Shown here piece after piece: positions 1-6,757 of a stretch of 40,465 nucleotides of DNA. The translations under genes were made by a program, and so were the position numbers. The notes under the pieces are model-generated. The model made no database searches and had not been told where the DNA came from. It saw only the letters and a program-made list of their open reading frames with translations. How positions within the stretch are numbered: the first letter of the stretch is position 1; every line of letters begins with the position of its first letter. The stretch covers positions 1 through 40,465 of the forward strand of contig JAIQFW010000063.1 in the NCBI GenBank assembly GCA_020073105.1. The letters run 5' to 3'. The DNA is from Terriglobia bacterium. Its GTDB lineage: Bacteria; Acidobacteriota; Terriglobia; Terriglobales; Acidobacteriaceae.

Positions 1-37
1 TGACGTGAATTGAGGCGCTACTGTGGGCGACAAACTA

Positions 38-223
38 GGGTCCAATTGGACCCCAATTTCTTGTTTGGCGGGAAAAGCTGGATTCTGGGTCATCTTCGGC
101 ACACACTGTGCTCGCTGTGCAGCGGCGAGAACATAAAATCAAAATTCTTCCAATCTTGGAATTATTTTCCGAATTTCTGCCCAAGTTGTCGTGCAAAAAA
201 CTTGGGTCCAATCAGGGTCCAAT
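38..223. repeat. Candidate integrase arm-type sites (GGGTCCAAT repeats)
   Basis: The 9-mer GGGTCCAAT occurs at 38-46, 204-212 and 215-223. The first copy overlaps its own inverse (45-53), giving a perfect 16-bp palindrome at 38-53. All copies lie within 270 bp of the tRNA-derived core at 304-348, on the side away from the integrase gene. Tyrosine integrases bind short repeated arm sites flanking the core, so an arm role is a reasonable inference. No protein-like ORF explains this stretch. A regulatory role for the palindrome is the alternative. Confidence 0.45.
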
Positions 224-303
224 AACGTTCCAAATCGCTACTTACGGCTCCAAAATGGGCTGTCGGTGCCGTCTAGTTTCAATTAGTTACGAGTTGTAGC
301 GCC

Positions 304-348
304 CCTTTCACGGCGGTAACACGGGTTCAAATCCCGTCGGGGACGCCA
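304..348 (+). other. Attachment-site core: 3' fragment of tRNA-Glu(UUC)
   Basis: This 45-bp stretch matches the 3' part of a bacterial tRNA-Glu gene: anticodon loop CTTTCAC, anticodon-stem 3' strand GGCGG, T arm with GGTTCAAATCC, acceptor 3' strand and encoded CCA (346-348). The bases before it do not form the D arm or the 5' acceptor strand, so it is not a functional tRNA. The match begins at the anticodon loop, a common crossover boundary for tRNA-targeting integrases. The last codons and the stop (327-329, minus strand) of the adjacent integrase lie inside it. Because neither side carries the tRNA 5' half, the arrangement is arm-core-int, as in an unrecombined attP or the junction of two tandem elements. 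Confidence 0.8.
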
Positions 349-1553
349 AATCTTTCAACAACTTGCGGAATCGCCGATTTTGGCGCACTACGGGTTACGC
401 TACGGTTTAGCTGCTGAATCACGCCCCGGTGGGCATTGCGCTTCTCTTCCGACATGGCCTCGTCATAAATATTCATCGTGATCGCAATCGAGGCATGCCG
501 CAACAATCCCTGCACCACCTTCGGATTATTGTTGTTCTGCCGGAGCAGGGTCGTGTAGGAGTGACGCAATGTGTGCCAGCCCTTGATCTGAATGCCCTTC
601 TCAGCAGCCGCTGGCTTAATGTAATGCTGCATGATCCGGCTCATCCAGTAGGGTTGCGTACCCCTCATCCTGGAACTGGCAAAGACGTAGTCTGAATCGG
701 CGGCATACGGGGTTTGCTGACGCCACGCAAGAAGGTCCTCGATCAACACATCATCGAGAGGGATGCTCTTCTTCGAGGCTTCGGTCTTAACCTTGCCGAT
801 GCGCTGTTTTACGATCGAGCGCCTCGGAGTCAGGACCTTTTCTTCAAAGGAGATGTCTTCCCAGCGAAGTCCGCTCAGCTCGCCCCTCCGCAGGCCAGTT
901 CCGAAATCGAGCAGCACCATCAGTCGCTCTCGTGGTTTGAGGGCTTCGTAGATGAGCTTGGAAAGCTGGTCAACGTTCAAGCGGATGGGTGTTGCCTGAC
1001 GAATGCCGCTCTGGCGAACCGACGTAATTGGGTTACGGTCAGTCCACTCATAGCGAATCGCGTGCTCGAACAAAAGATGCATCAAGTCTCGGATCTTCTT
1101 CTTGGAACCGTTGGCGAGCGCCGCGCCGTTTTCTTTCTTCAGATTTGCTAGCCAGCTCTCGACGGCAACGGCTTTCACTTGCTCCAACGCCTCGTCTCCC
1201 CATCGCGGAGTAATCCACTTTCGTAGATATCCCCGATAGTTGTCGCGAGTGGAGAAGGCGCGCCGCTCGCTTGGGTCTTCGTCCGTCTCGGGACACTCGA
1301 CCTCAAGCCAGTGGTCGACGAGTTCCTTGAAGCTGCGAGGCCCGTCCTCAATTTGGCGACCTAAACCAAGACGTTCGGCTTCCCGCCTTGCCGCGATATC
1401 GGACTTGAACCGACTGGCCAGTCCAAGAGTCCTCCATCGCTCGCGCGGTCTGCCATCCGGCCCGGTCTCGTACCAACGCCAGATGACTACTTTTTTTCCG
1501 TTTTTGCGTTTTACGACAGTGGGAAATCCACTACTAGTGTGCCTCTTTCTCAC
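327..1553 (-). CDS. Tyrosine-type site-specific integrase
   Basis: A 408-aa tyrosine recombinase that should catalyse integration and excision of the mobile element at a tRNA-Glu gene. The N-terminal ~60 residues are basic (arm-binding type). They are followed by a SAM-like core-binding domain (about 70-180) and a catalytic domain with the first Arg in GTGLRRGELSGLRW, the box II HTLRHSY and the downstream GLLRHASIAITMNIYDEA carrying the His and nucleophilic Tyr. All expected catalytic positions are present and the length is normal for phage/ICE integrases. The start overlaps the excisionase by 20 bp, so the two are co-transcribed. The 3' end runs into the tRNA-derived core, so the last residues and the stop codon come from att DNA. 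Confidence 0.93.
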   Translation of the reverse strand: MRKRHTSSGFPTVVKRKNGKKVVIWRWYETGPDGRPRERWRTLGLASRFKSDIAARREAERLGLGRQIEDGPRSFKELVDHWLEVECPETDEDPSERRAFSTRDNYRGYLRKWITPRWGDEALEQVKAVAVESWLANLKKENGAALANGSKKKIRDLMHLLFEHAIRYEWTDRNPITSVRQSGIRQATPIRLNVDQLSKLIYEALKPRERLMVLLDFGTGLRRGELSGLRWEDISFEEKVLTPRRSIVKQRIGKVKTEASKKSIPLDDVLIEDLLAWRQQTPYAADSDYVFASSRMRGTQPYWMSRIMQHYIKPAAAEKGIQIKGWHTLRHSYTTLLRQNNNNPKVVQGLLRHASIAITMNIYDEAMSEEKRNAHRGVIQQLNRSVTRSAPKSAIPQVVERFGVPDGI

Positions 1554-1818
1554 TCCTCACGCTCCCTTCCGAAAGAGGCGGACGACGAACCGAGTGTATT
1601 CTTCCTTGCATCCAAACGTCCAACTCACTGAGTTTGAAGCGCCAGGTCTTTCTGGAGCCGTCGCCCCAGGGGTAGGCGGGTACCTTGCCAAGGCGCGCCC
1701 ACTCGTTCAGAGTCTTGATCGCGACCGACAGATAAGCGGCTGCACGCTTTACATCGACGTAGGGCTCTGGTGAGTGTGTGACGGGGTTTGGGCGATGTGG
1801 GTTGGGCTGGGTTGACAT
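1534..1818 (-). CDS. Excisionase / MerR-like helix-turn-helix protein
   Basis: A 94-aa protein with a small winged-helix/HTH fold of the excisionase type: YVDVKRAAAYLSVAIKTLNE, then a WARLGKVPAYPWGDGSRKTWRF wing and an LDVWM ending, residues ~20-70. The aromatic-rich wing followed by 'F-K-L-S-E-L-D-x-W' is typical of HTH_17 DNA-binding proteins. It is encoded directly upstream of, and overlaps, the integrase, the usual position for a recombination directionality factor. A GAGG sequence a few bases before the ATG serves as ribosome-binding site. It could alternatively act mainly as a regulator of int. Confidence 0.82.
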   Translation of the reverse strand: MSTQPNPHRPNPVTHSPEPYVDVKRAAAYLSVAIKTLNEWARLGKVPAYPWGDGSRKTWRFKLSELDVWMQGRIHSVRRPPLSEGSVRSEKEAH

Positions 1819-1931
1819 TGGGACCTCATTCTCGCTGAGACGTTTGTGCTCGGCGGCAGGCGCACGGCAGATGGCGATCTGGGAACTCTGCTACGATGTG
1901 CGCTTCTTAAACGGCGCGCGATTTTGAATTC

Positions 1932-1960
1932 TATTTAGACTCGGGCGCGGCCTGCGTCAA
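1932..1960 (-). promoter_or_regulatory. Sigma-70-type promoter for xis-int
   Basis: On the minus strand TTGACG (1955-1960) and TAAATA (1932-1937) are separated by 17 bp. Transcription would begin near 1925, giving a leader of about 100 nt before the excisionase ATG. The rest of the 270-bp gap between the excisionase and the next gene (1819-2088) shows no ORF of interest. Confidence 0.5.
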
Positions 1961-2088
1961 GCGAGCAAGGTTTGGTAAAGCGCCGGGCCATCACCAATAC
2001 ACACGACATCGCTGCAGTTCGACTGATTGCGGTTTGACTGGGCGGTTCGAACTCTCCTCCTTCTCACCGGAAGGAGCATCGAGTGGAC

Positions 2089-2907
2089 TCATATCTTGGA
2101 GGCCTCCGCGATGGAGTCCGGCTGGAACTGGGCGATTAGCATCGCAATTCCCGTGACCCGGCCTACGATCTCAGCGTCCTGGGGATAACGAAAATAGCGA
2201 ATCGGAACCGGTGATTTGGGGGACGGAACAAGTAGCAGGCGACTTCCTTCGTGGTCGCACCAACTGCAGGCATAGCGATCGTCCCTAAGTTCGACGAAAT
2301 AGACAGGGCGGTCATGTTCGCTCGGCCACACGCCCTTGATCACCTTGTTTTGATGCGGATCGATCTGGACAAATGCGCCGGGCCGGATCCAAGGATCGAG
2401 GGTGTAGTCTTCGGTTCCGACGTATCCATAAAGTACGTCCCGTGTTCCAGCGTGCTGCGCCAGAAAGAGAGGCATTTCACCCAAGCCATGGAACATCCGA
2501 TGGACCAGATTTGTCCGTTCCAGCAGAACCTTGTCTGACAATTTCATCGAAGGCGACACAATCGGCTGGACAAGCGAAATAGCTCTTCCGCTGAGGTGTG
2601 TGTGCGGCAACACTATTAACCCTTGCTCATTGTCCAGATCGCTGATGTTCAACCCGAAGAGAGACAGGATTTCGGTGATATCGCATCCGTAGATGAGGCT
2701 GAGGCTGTGGAACTTCGCGAGCCGCGGTTTGGACCTCCCGTTTTCGAGGTCGCTTACCCAATTGTGAGGCACAAGGTAAGCCGGGTTCTTCTTTTCCTCT
2801 ACAATTCGTCGGCTGAATCGCTCGACATCGCGAATGGACAGGTGCCGCTGCTCGCGCTTGGCGCGGAGACGTTTGCCAGCTTCGGTACTTGACGACTGGG
2901 CCAACAT
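2089..2907 (-). CDS. XRE-family regulator with S24-like C-terminal domain lacking the catalytic serine
   Basis: A 272-aa predicted cytoplasmic DNA-binding regulator. Residues ~10-80 form an HTH (GKRLRAKREQRHLSIRDVE, then a WVSDLENGRSKP recognition region) and an extension typical of XRE proteins. Residues ~130-265 resemble a LexA/S24 fold (DPWIRPGAFVQID, PVYFVELRDDRYACSWC, DAEIVGRVTG). The usual catalytic Ser position reads PGAF, so self-cleavage is not expected. It is divergent from a 529-aa protein built from two copies of the same architecture; the gap of 434 bp probably holds operators for both. Its location next to int/xis suggests control of the mobile element. Its ligand is unknown. 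Confidence 0.78.
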   Translation of the reverse strand: MLAQSSSTEAGKRLRAKREQRHLSIRDVERFSRRIVEEKKNPAYLVPHNWVSDLENGRSKPRLAKFHSLSLIYGCDITEILSLFGLNISDLDNEQGLIVLPHTHLSGRAISLVQPIVSPSMKLSDKVLLERTNLVHRMFHGLGEMPLFLAQHAGTRDVLYGYVGTEDYTLDPWIRPGAFVQIDPHQNKVIKGVWPSEHDRPVYFVELRDDRYACSWCDHEGSRLLLVPSPKSPVPIRYFRYPQDAEIVGRVTGIAMLIAQFQPDSIAEASKI

Positions 2908-3341
2908 CGGGAACGGCTCAGGTTGGCGTTGCGGTATGGTAGGCGCAAATCAGACTCTTTGTCCACAGGGATTCCATTTTGTTCGCGAATCCGACAAGCT
3001 TCGCAGAATATCTCGGATAGGTCGGCGAGCCATCCGTCGGCCCATTTACACCGAAGTGGTCGAAAGTCCGACCACGACCGCAGGGGTAACCAGTTATTTC
3101 CGATCCAAGAAAGCCGCCACTTCTGCGCGGAAATTGAATGTTTGCCCGAAATACCGGACAAGTTACAGATATTTGTGACAGTACCCACGACAATTATGTA
3201 AACCGGGGAATCTCTGCGAGCAGTTTCAGAGCCGGCAAACAAATGTCGTTCGAGTTCTACTTGCTTCGATAGTACTCGGGCTTCGAATCGCCAGCCGAGG
3301 GGGCACTTCTCGCGAAGAAAGACGCAACGAGAGGTCTGGCA
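2908..3341. promoter_or_regulatory. Divergent intergenic region with palindrome at 3162-3179
   Basis: The 434 bp between the two XRE regulators contains no convincing gene. At 3162-3179 lies an 18-bp imperfect palindrome, GTTACAGATATTTGTGAC, with 15 of 18 positions matching its reverse complement. A weak plus-strand promoter may overlap it (TTGTGA at 3173-3178, 16-bp spacer, TATGTA at 3195-3200). This would suit an operator through which one or both regulators control the 529-aa gene. The assignment rests on symmetry and position only. Confidence 0.35.
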
Positions 3342-4931
3342 GTGCCTTCCCAGCCAAGAAGTAGGTCGAATGGTGAACTCGCGGAGCGCGTCAAATCGAT
3401 TCTGGCGAGCAAGAATCTCACCCTTTACCAGGTCTCTGAAAGCTCGGCAGAGCTTTTCGGCCGGTCGTCGCCTCAGTATCTGCCCCACAATCTCTATTAC
3501 GATCTCCGCCACGGGAGCTTCAGCCCGAGTCTGTTTCAGCTGTTCGCCTTTAGCCGGATTTCCGGCTACAGGCTCGTGGACTGGCTGCGAGTCTTCGGGT
3601 TCGATGTCGAGGCAATTCCTCGCCTGCAGATCCAGCTCTCGTCAAAGCGCACGACTCTCCTGGATTCATCGGTGGAGGATCCGCGCACCCTCGTAGCTTG
3701 GCTTCGGAATCTAGCCGCCAGAGCACCCTCCGAGGACGTGGTTCCGCTGTCGCAGGTCCTGGAATGGACGACACCCCGCACGCTCGCCTCACTGGCCACG
3801 ATTCGTGACAAAGGATTCCTGTACGCGAAGATCGGATACCAGGACGCATGGAGTTTTCCAGAGCTGCTTCCCGGCAGCATCGTGCGCGTACGCCCGATAT
3901 CAATGGATGATCTGCTGCAACGGCCGAGAGGCGAACCCTCCAAAGGCTTGATCCTGCTTGAGCACGCAAAGGGGCTCTGTTGCTGCCGCATCCGGATTGT
4001 CGGCGCCCAGCGGATAGCGATCGTCGCTACTCAGATGCCGTATGCACAGGTCGAGTTCAATGTTCCCCAGGAGGCACGGATCATTGGAACCGCAGATCTT
4101 GAGATCCGCAATCTGCTCAGGCCGGAACAACCTGCGGTTCCGAGGGAATTCGCGAAGCGCTGGAGGCCCGAGGTATTGTCGGAATTCCCATCCCAGCTTG
4201 GTCCACTACTTCGCCAAGCCCGCCTGCGAATGGGACTTTCATTTCGAGAGGCATCAGCAATCAGTCGCGAGATCGCGAATTTGCTGGAAGACCTCTGCTA
4301 TTTCACGGCTCCCGGGTCGCTGTCCGACTATGAGAGGGGCGATATTCCGCCGCGCCACATCCACAAGGTCATCACGTTCTGCGTAGTGTATTCGCTCGAT
4401 CTCCAGACCATCCTTCAGGCTTTGGGTTTGAGCCCGCAGGACGCTGGTCAAGAACCAATTCCACAAGTGCTGACACGATGGCCGCTGTCTGCCGGGTCGG
4501 AAACGGTCGCGGAGGCGAATGGAACGGGGCAAGCTGGCTTCCTTGGCAAACTCGTTGGCGAGTTCGGCGAGATCCCGTTTTTTCTACGAGGATCGCTTCC
4601 AGTGCTGTCGGGTCTCCGAAGTCCGTCATTGAAAGATTGCTTCTGGATCGGCGGCGCGCAAAGATCTCACCCTTATCTGGCCGGCGCGCTGTTAGCGCTT
4701 GTGAATCGACAAAAGAAAAAGCCAAACGACTGCGGCTCGAAACCGATATGGCAGCAGCCGCTGTATATCCTCCTCAAGCGCGATGGAACCTACTTGTGCG
4801 GGTGCTGCAGCCGCGAGAACAACAGCTTGGTTGTTCATACGTACCCGGGCGGAGTGCATCGGCGAGATCAATTCCGAACTCGAGATGCTGAGGTGATCGG
4901 GAAGCTTGTGTCAGTTGGTCGCAAGCTCTGA
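3342..4931 (+). CDS. Double XRE/S24-like regulator (tandem internal duplication)
   Basis: A 529-aa protein consisting of two consecutive copies of the module seen in the neighbouring 272-aa regulator. Copy 1 (about 10-255): HTH-like LAERVKSILASKNLTLYQVS, then YLPHNLYYDLRHGSFSPSLF and an S24-like part with LLPGSIVRVRP ending EARIIGTADL. Copy 2 (about 280-529): LGPLLRQARLRMGLSFREAS, SLSDYERGDIPPRHI, then GEIPFFLRG, an S24-like core and DAEVIGKLVS. The equivalent ending in the divergent gene is DAEIVGRVTG. Neither copy has an obvious catalytic Ser. Two DNA-binding heads in one chain would suit binding to two half-sites or DNA bridging (inference). It is convergent with the AbiE toxin gene, ending 18 bp from that gene's stop. 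Confidence 0.72.
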   Translation: MPSQPRSRSNGELAERVKSILASKNLTLYQVSESSAELFGRSSPQYLPHNLYYDLRHGSFSPSLFQLFAFSRISGYRLVDWLRVFGFDVEAIPRLQIQLSSKRTTLLDSSVEDPRTLVAWLRNLAARAPSEDVVPLSQVLEWTTPRTLASLATIRDKGFLYAKIGYQDAWSFPELLPGSIVRVRPISMDDLLQRPRGEPSKGLILLEHAKGLCCCRIRIVGAQRIAIVATQMPYAQVEFNVPQEARIIGTADLEIRNLLRPEQPAVPREFAKRWRPEVLSEFPSQLGPLLRQARLRMGLSFREASAISREIANLLEDLCYFTAPGSLSDYERGDIPPRHIHKVITFCVVYSLDLQTILQALGLSPQDAGQEPIPQVLTRWPLSAGSETVAEANGTGQAGFLGKLVGEFGEIPFFLRGSLPVLSGLRSPSLKDCFWIGGAQRSHPYLAGALLALVNRQKKKPNDCGSKPIWQQPLYILLKRDGTYLCGCCSRENNSLVVHTYPGGVHRRDQFRTRDAEVIGKLVSVGRKL

Positions 4932-4949
4932 GGCCACGGGCCAACTCCA

Positions 4950-5783
4950 CTAGGACTTGACAGCAGGGGTGGTCCCAATCCGCTGAATTACGGCCGCGAA
5001 CTCCGCTTCGACTTCTTCGGCCTTCGTCGTCCGGTAACCAAGCTCCTGCGCCAAGGTCTCCAGTTCCCGCCGCCACTCCGCAGGAAGTGTCGGACTGGGA
5101 GGAAAGGCGTGGGTGGCGCGCTGCGCGAAAAGGCGTTCCGCCGCCTCTCGCGTCCGCCGATAATCGAGTTGGCGCAGCATGTCGAACAACAGGATGTCCA
5201 GTACGTCGCGCGCGCGATCCTCCCGCTGCGGGCCCGTGCAGGCGTGGAGCTTTTGCGCGACTTGTTCGTGAATGCTGATGCAGCGCACATGCGGTGTGAC
5301 AGGCAAACCCATCTCGGCAATGCCTGTGACGGCCGGCGCTACCAGGTCCACTTCGCGCGCTTCACCCGGACCAAGGTCGATCTCCACTGTTTGCCAGGAC
5401 CGCGTCTTGTATTGCACCGCAACTTCCACGCGCGCCGTGTCCGCCGCTTCCATCTGGTGGATCTCTGGTTTCAGGCGGAAGGTAAAGGCATCGAACCCCA
5501 GCTTCAAGACTTCTTCGAGTTTGCGCATGCGTTCCGCCCGATTGCCGACAAGCCCGAGGTCAAAATCTCTGGTGGTACGGGCAGCACGGGCAAAACGCAA
5601 CTCCATCGCCACGCCCCCTTTGAGGTAATAGGTGTCGATTACGCCGCGTTCGACCGCATGTTCGAGCACGCCGCAAAGGGCAAGAAATGAGACCCATCGC
5701 CGCAGGCGTTCCTGGTCGAGACCCTGCTCGCGTGCGACACGGGCAAGAATCTTTTCCAGACGCTGTTCCGGCTGCGCACTCAC
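4950..5783 (-). CDS. AbiEii/AbiGii-family nucleotidyltransferase toxin
   Basis: A 277-aa protein of the type IV toxin-antitoxin AbiE toxin family, cytoplasmic nucleotidyltransferase-fold enzymes linked to growth arrest and phage abortive infection. Visible motifs: YYLKGGVAMELRFA at residues ~48-61 and RTTRDFDLGL (~69-78, the metal-binding Asp pair), then a conserved hydrophobic core and SIHEQVAQKLHA...DRARDVLDILL around 180-205, typical of the family. It is preceded by the cognate antitoxin with a 4-bp ATGA overlap, giving translational coupling. Length is normal. Position beside the integrase module suggests it stabilises the element or defends against phage. Confidence 0.88.
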   Translation of the reverse strand: MSAQPEQRLEKILARVAREQGLDQERLRRWVSFLALCGVLEHAVERGVIDTYYLKGGVAMELRFARAARTTRDFDLGLVGNRAERMRKLEEVLKLGFDAFTFRLKPEIHQMEAADTARVEVAVQYKTRSWQTVEIDLGPGEAREVDLVAPAVTGIAEMGLPVTPHVRCISIHEQVAQKLHACTGPQREDRARDVLDILLFDMLRQLDYRRTREAAERLFAQRATHAFPPSPTLPAEWRRELETLAQELGYRTTKAEEVEAEFAAVIQRIGTTPAVKS

Positions 5784-6376
5784 ACCGCCGCCTGCGCCTT
5801 CTGGGTGCTACGCGCGTGCTGGCTAAGCTGCCGTGTTAGCCGCTGCACTTCCGCCGAGGTGATGTAACCTTCCTTGCGCGCATCCTTGATGGCTTGGCGG
5901 GCAAGCCCCAACCGCCCCGTCGTTGCCAATACATCCATCACGCTTTTCGCCACGGTCGTGACCGGCAAGCCTTCGTGCGTGGTTACATCGCTCGGCGGCA
6001 GATCATCGCGATGAATCGCGATCCACTTAGGCTTTTGGCGCCGGAGCCTCGCGTGCTTCGGGACGGTTAGATGAACGCGTGCCGGATTCACATCGGAGAT
6101 ACCGTACACCGCCAACGCGGTTTCATGCGAAAGGGCGACCTCCTCGGGACCATGGCTCGCGCGTGCCCACAAGACTGCCTCGCGGTATTGCGAAAGCGGG
6201 TCAGCAGGAAAGTACGGAATGCGGTAGACGCCGCGCGCGACCCGTTCAAGCTTTCCTCGCTGTGTAAGCCGGGCCAGGACCGAGTCGGCGATGCCCAGAG
6301 CGCGAGCCTGGGCTGCTGTCACCAAGCCATCGTTCTGCTCAGCCAGGGGAAGCAATTCGTCCATGCGGGAGCGCAT
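5780..6376 (-). CDS. AbiEi-family antitoxin
   Basis: A 198-aa antitoxin/repressor. The N-terminal ~70 residues form a winged helix (GLVTAAQARALGIADSVLAR, then GKLERVARGVYRIP), the AbiEi_4-type domain that binds operator DNA. The rest includes HETALAVYGISDVNPARVHL and LPVTTVAKSVMDVLATTGR, typical of the C-terminal antitoxin domain. The gene ends in a 4-bp overlap with the toxin gene. A strong promoter places the transcript start almost at this ATG (6376), so translation may be leaderless. An in-frame ATG four codons later (6364) is the alternative start. AbiEi proteins of this family repress their own promoter. Confidence 0.88.
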   Translation of the reverse strand: MRSRMDELLPLAEQNDGLVTAAQARALGIADSVLARLTQRGKLERVARGVYRIPYFPADPLSQYREAVLWARASHGPEEVALSHETALAVYGISDVNPARVHLTVPKHARLRRQKPKWIAIHRDDLPPSDVTTHEGLPVTTVAKSVMDVLATTGRLGLARQAIKDARKEGYITSAEVQRLTRQLSQHARSTQKAQAAV

Positions 6377-6383
6377 GGACCAG

Positions 6384-6412
6384 AGTATGGGCGTTTTCGG
6401 TGGTCATGTCAA
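6384..6412 (-). promoter_or_regulatory. Near-consensus promoter of the abiE operon
   Basis: Minus-strand TTGACA (6407-6412) and CATACT (6384-6389) are separated by exactly 17 bp. The predicted start (~6377) abuts the first ATG of the antitoxin, leaving almost no leader and no Shine-Dalgarno. Confidence 0.65.
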
Positions 6413-6414
6413 TA

Positions 6415-6433
6415 TAGTTCTATCATAGAACTA
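6415..6433. promoter_or_regulatory. Palindromic operator candidate upstream of abiE
   Basis: TAGTTCTATCATAGAACTA is a perfect inverted repeat with 9-bp arms around a single central C. It sits directly upstream of the -35 box of the AbiEi promoter. AbiEi antitoxins are known to autoregulate through inverted repeats in their promoter, so this is the likely binding site. Its position just outside the core promoter could equally suit an activator. Confidence 0.55.
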
Positions 6434-6757
6434 AGATGACAATCGTCGTTGCCGCACTATGCTTGTATCTAACTAATACACATAAAGATAGCCTTTGCCC
6501 CGCTAAAAAGACGTGGGTAGCACATTTCACGACGCGGGATCCCCTTCCTGCAGTATTTCTGCGCAGGGGAATGAACGCCTTCCCACAACCATCGTGCCGA
6601 GCAGTTCACGGTCGAATTTGCGAACGGCCAAGCTGCGCTGGCTGGTCACTCAAAGCCCTGCATTTCCAACAACGTCCGACGAAATTGAGCGAAACGCGAA
6701 CGGCGCACGCTTTCTCTGGACGATTGCGAATAGCAATGCCTATGCTTCAGCTCCGAC
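6434..6757. other. Intergenic region, no gene recognised
   Basis: About 320 bp between the AbiE promoter and the ABC transporter. The open frames here have no family-like composition. I see no clear promoter for the downstream gene and no strong Shine-Dalgarno before its GTG start. Confidence 0.5.

Noticed and set aside
300..348. Functional tRNA-Glu gene
   Set aside because: Only the part from the anticodon loop to CCA is present; no D arm or 5' acceptor strand precedes it.
2799..3512. 237-codon minus-strand frame across the divergent regulator region
   Set aside because: Overlaps the starts of both XRE genes in the wrong frame and is Arg/Ser/Cys-rich noise.
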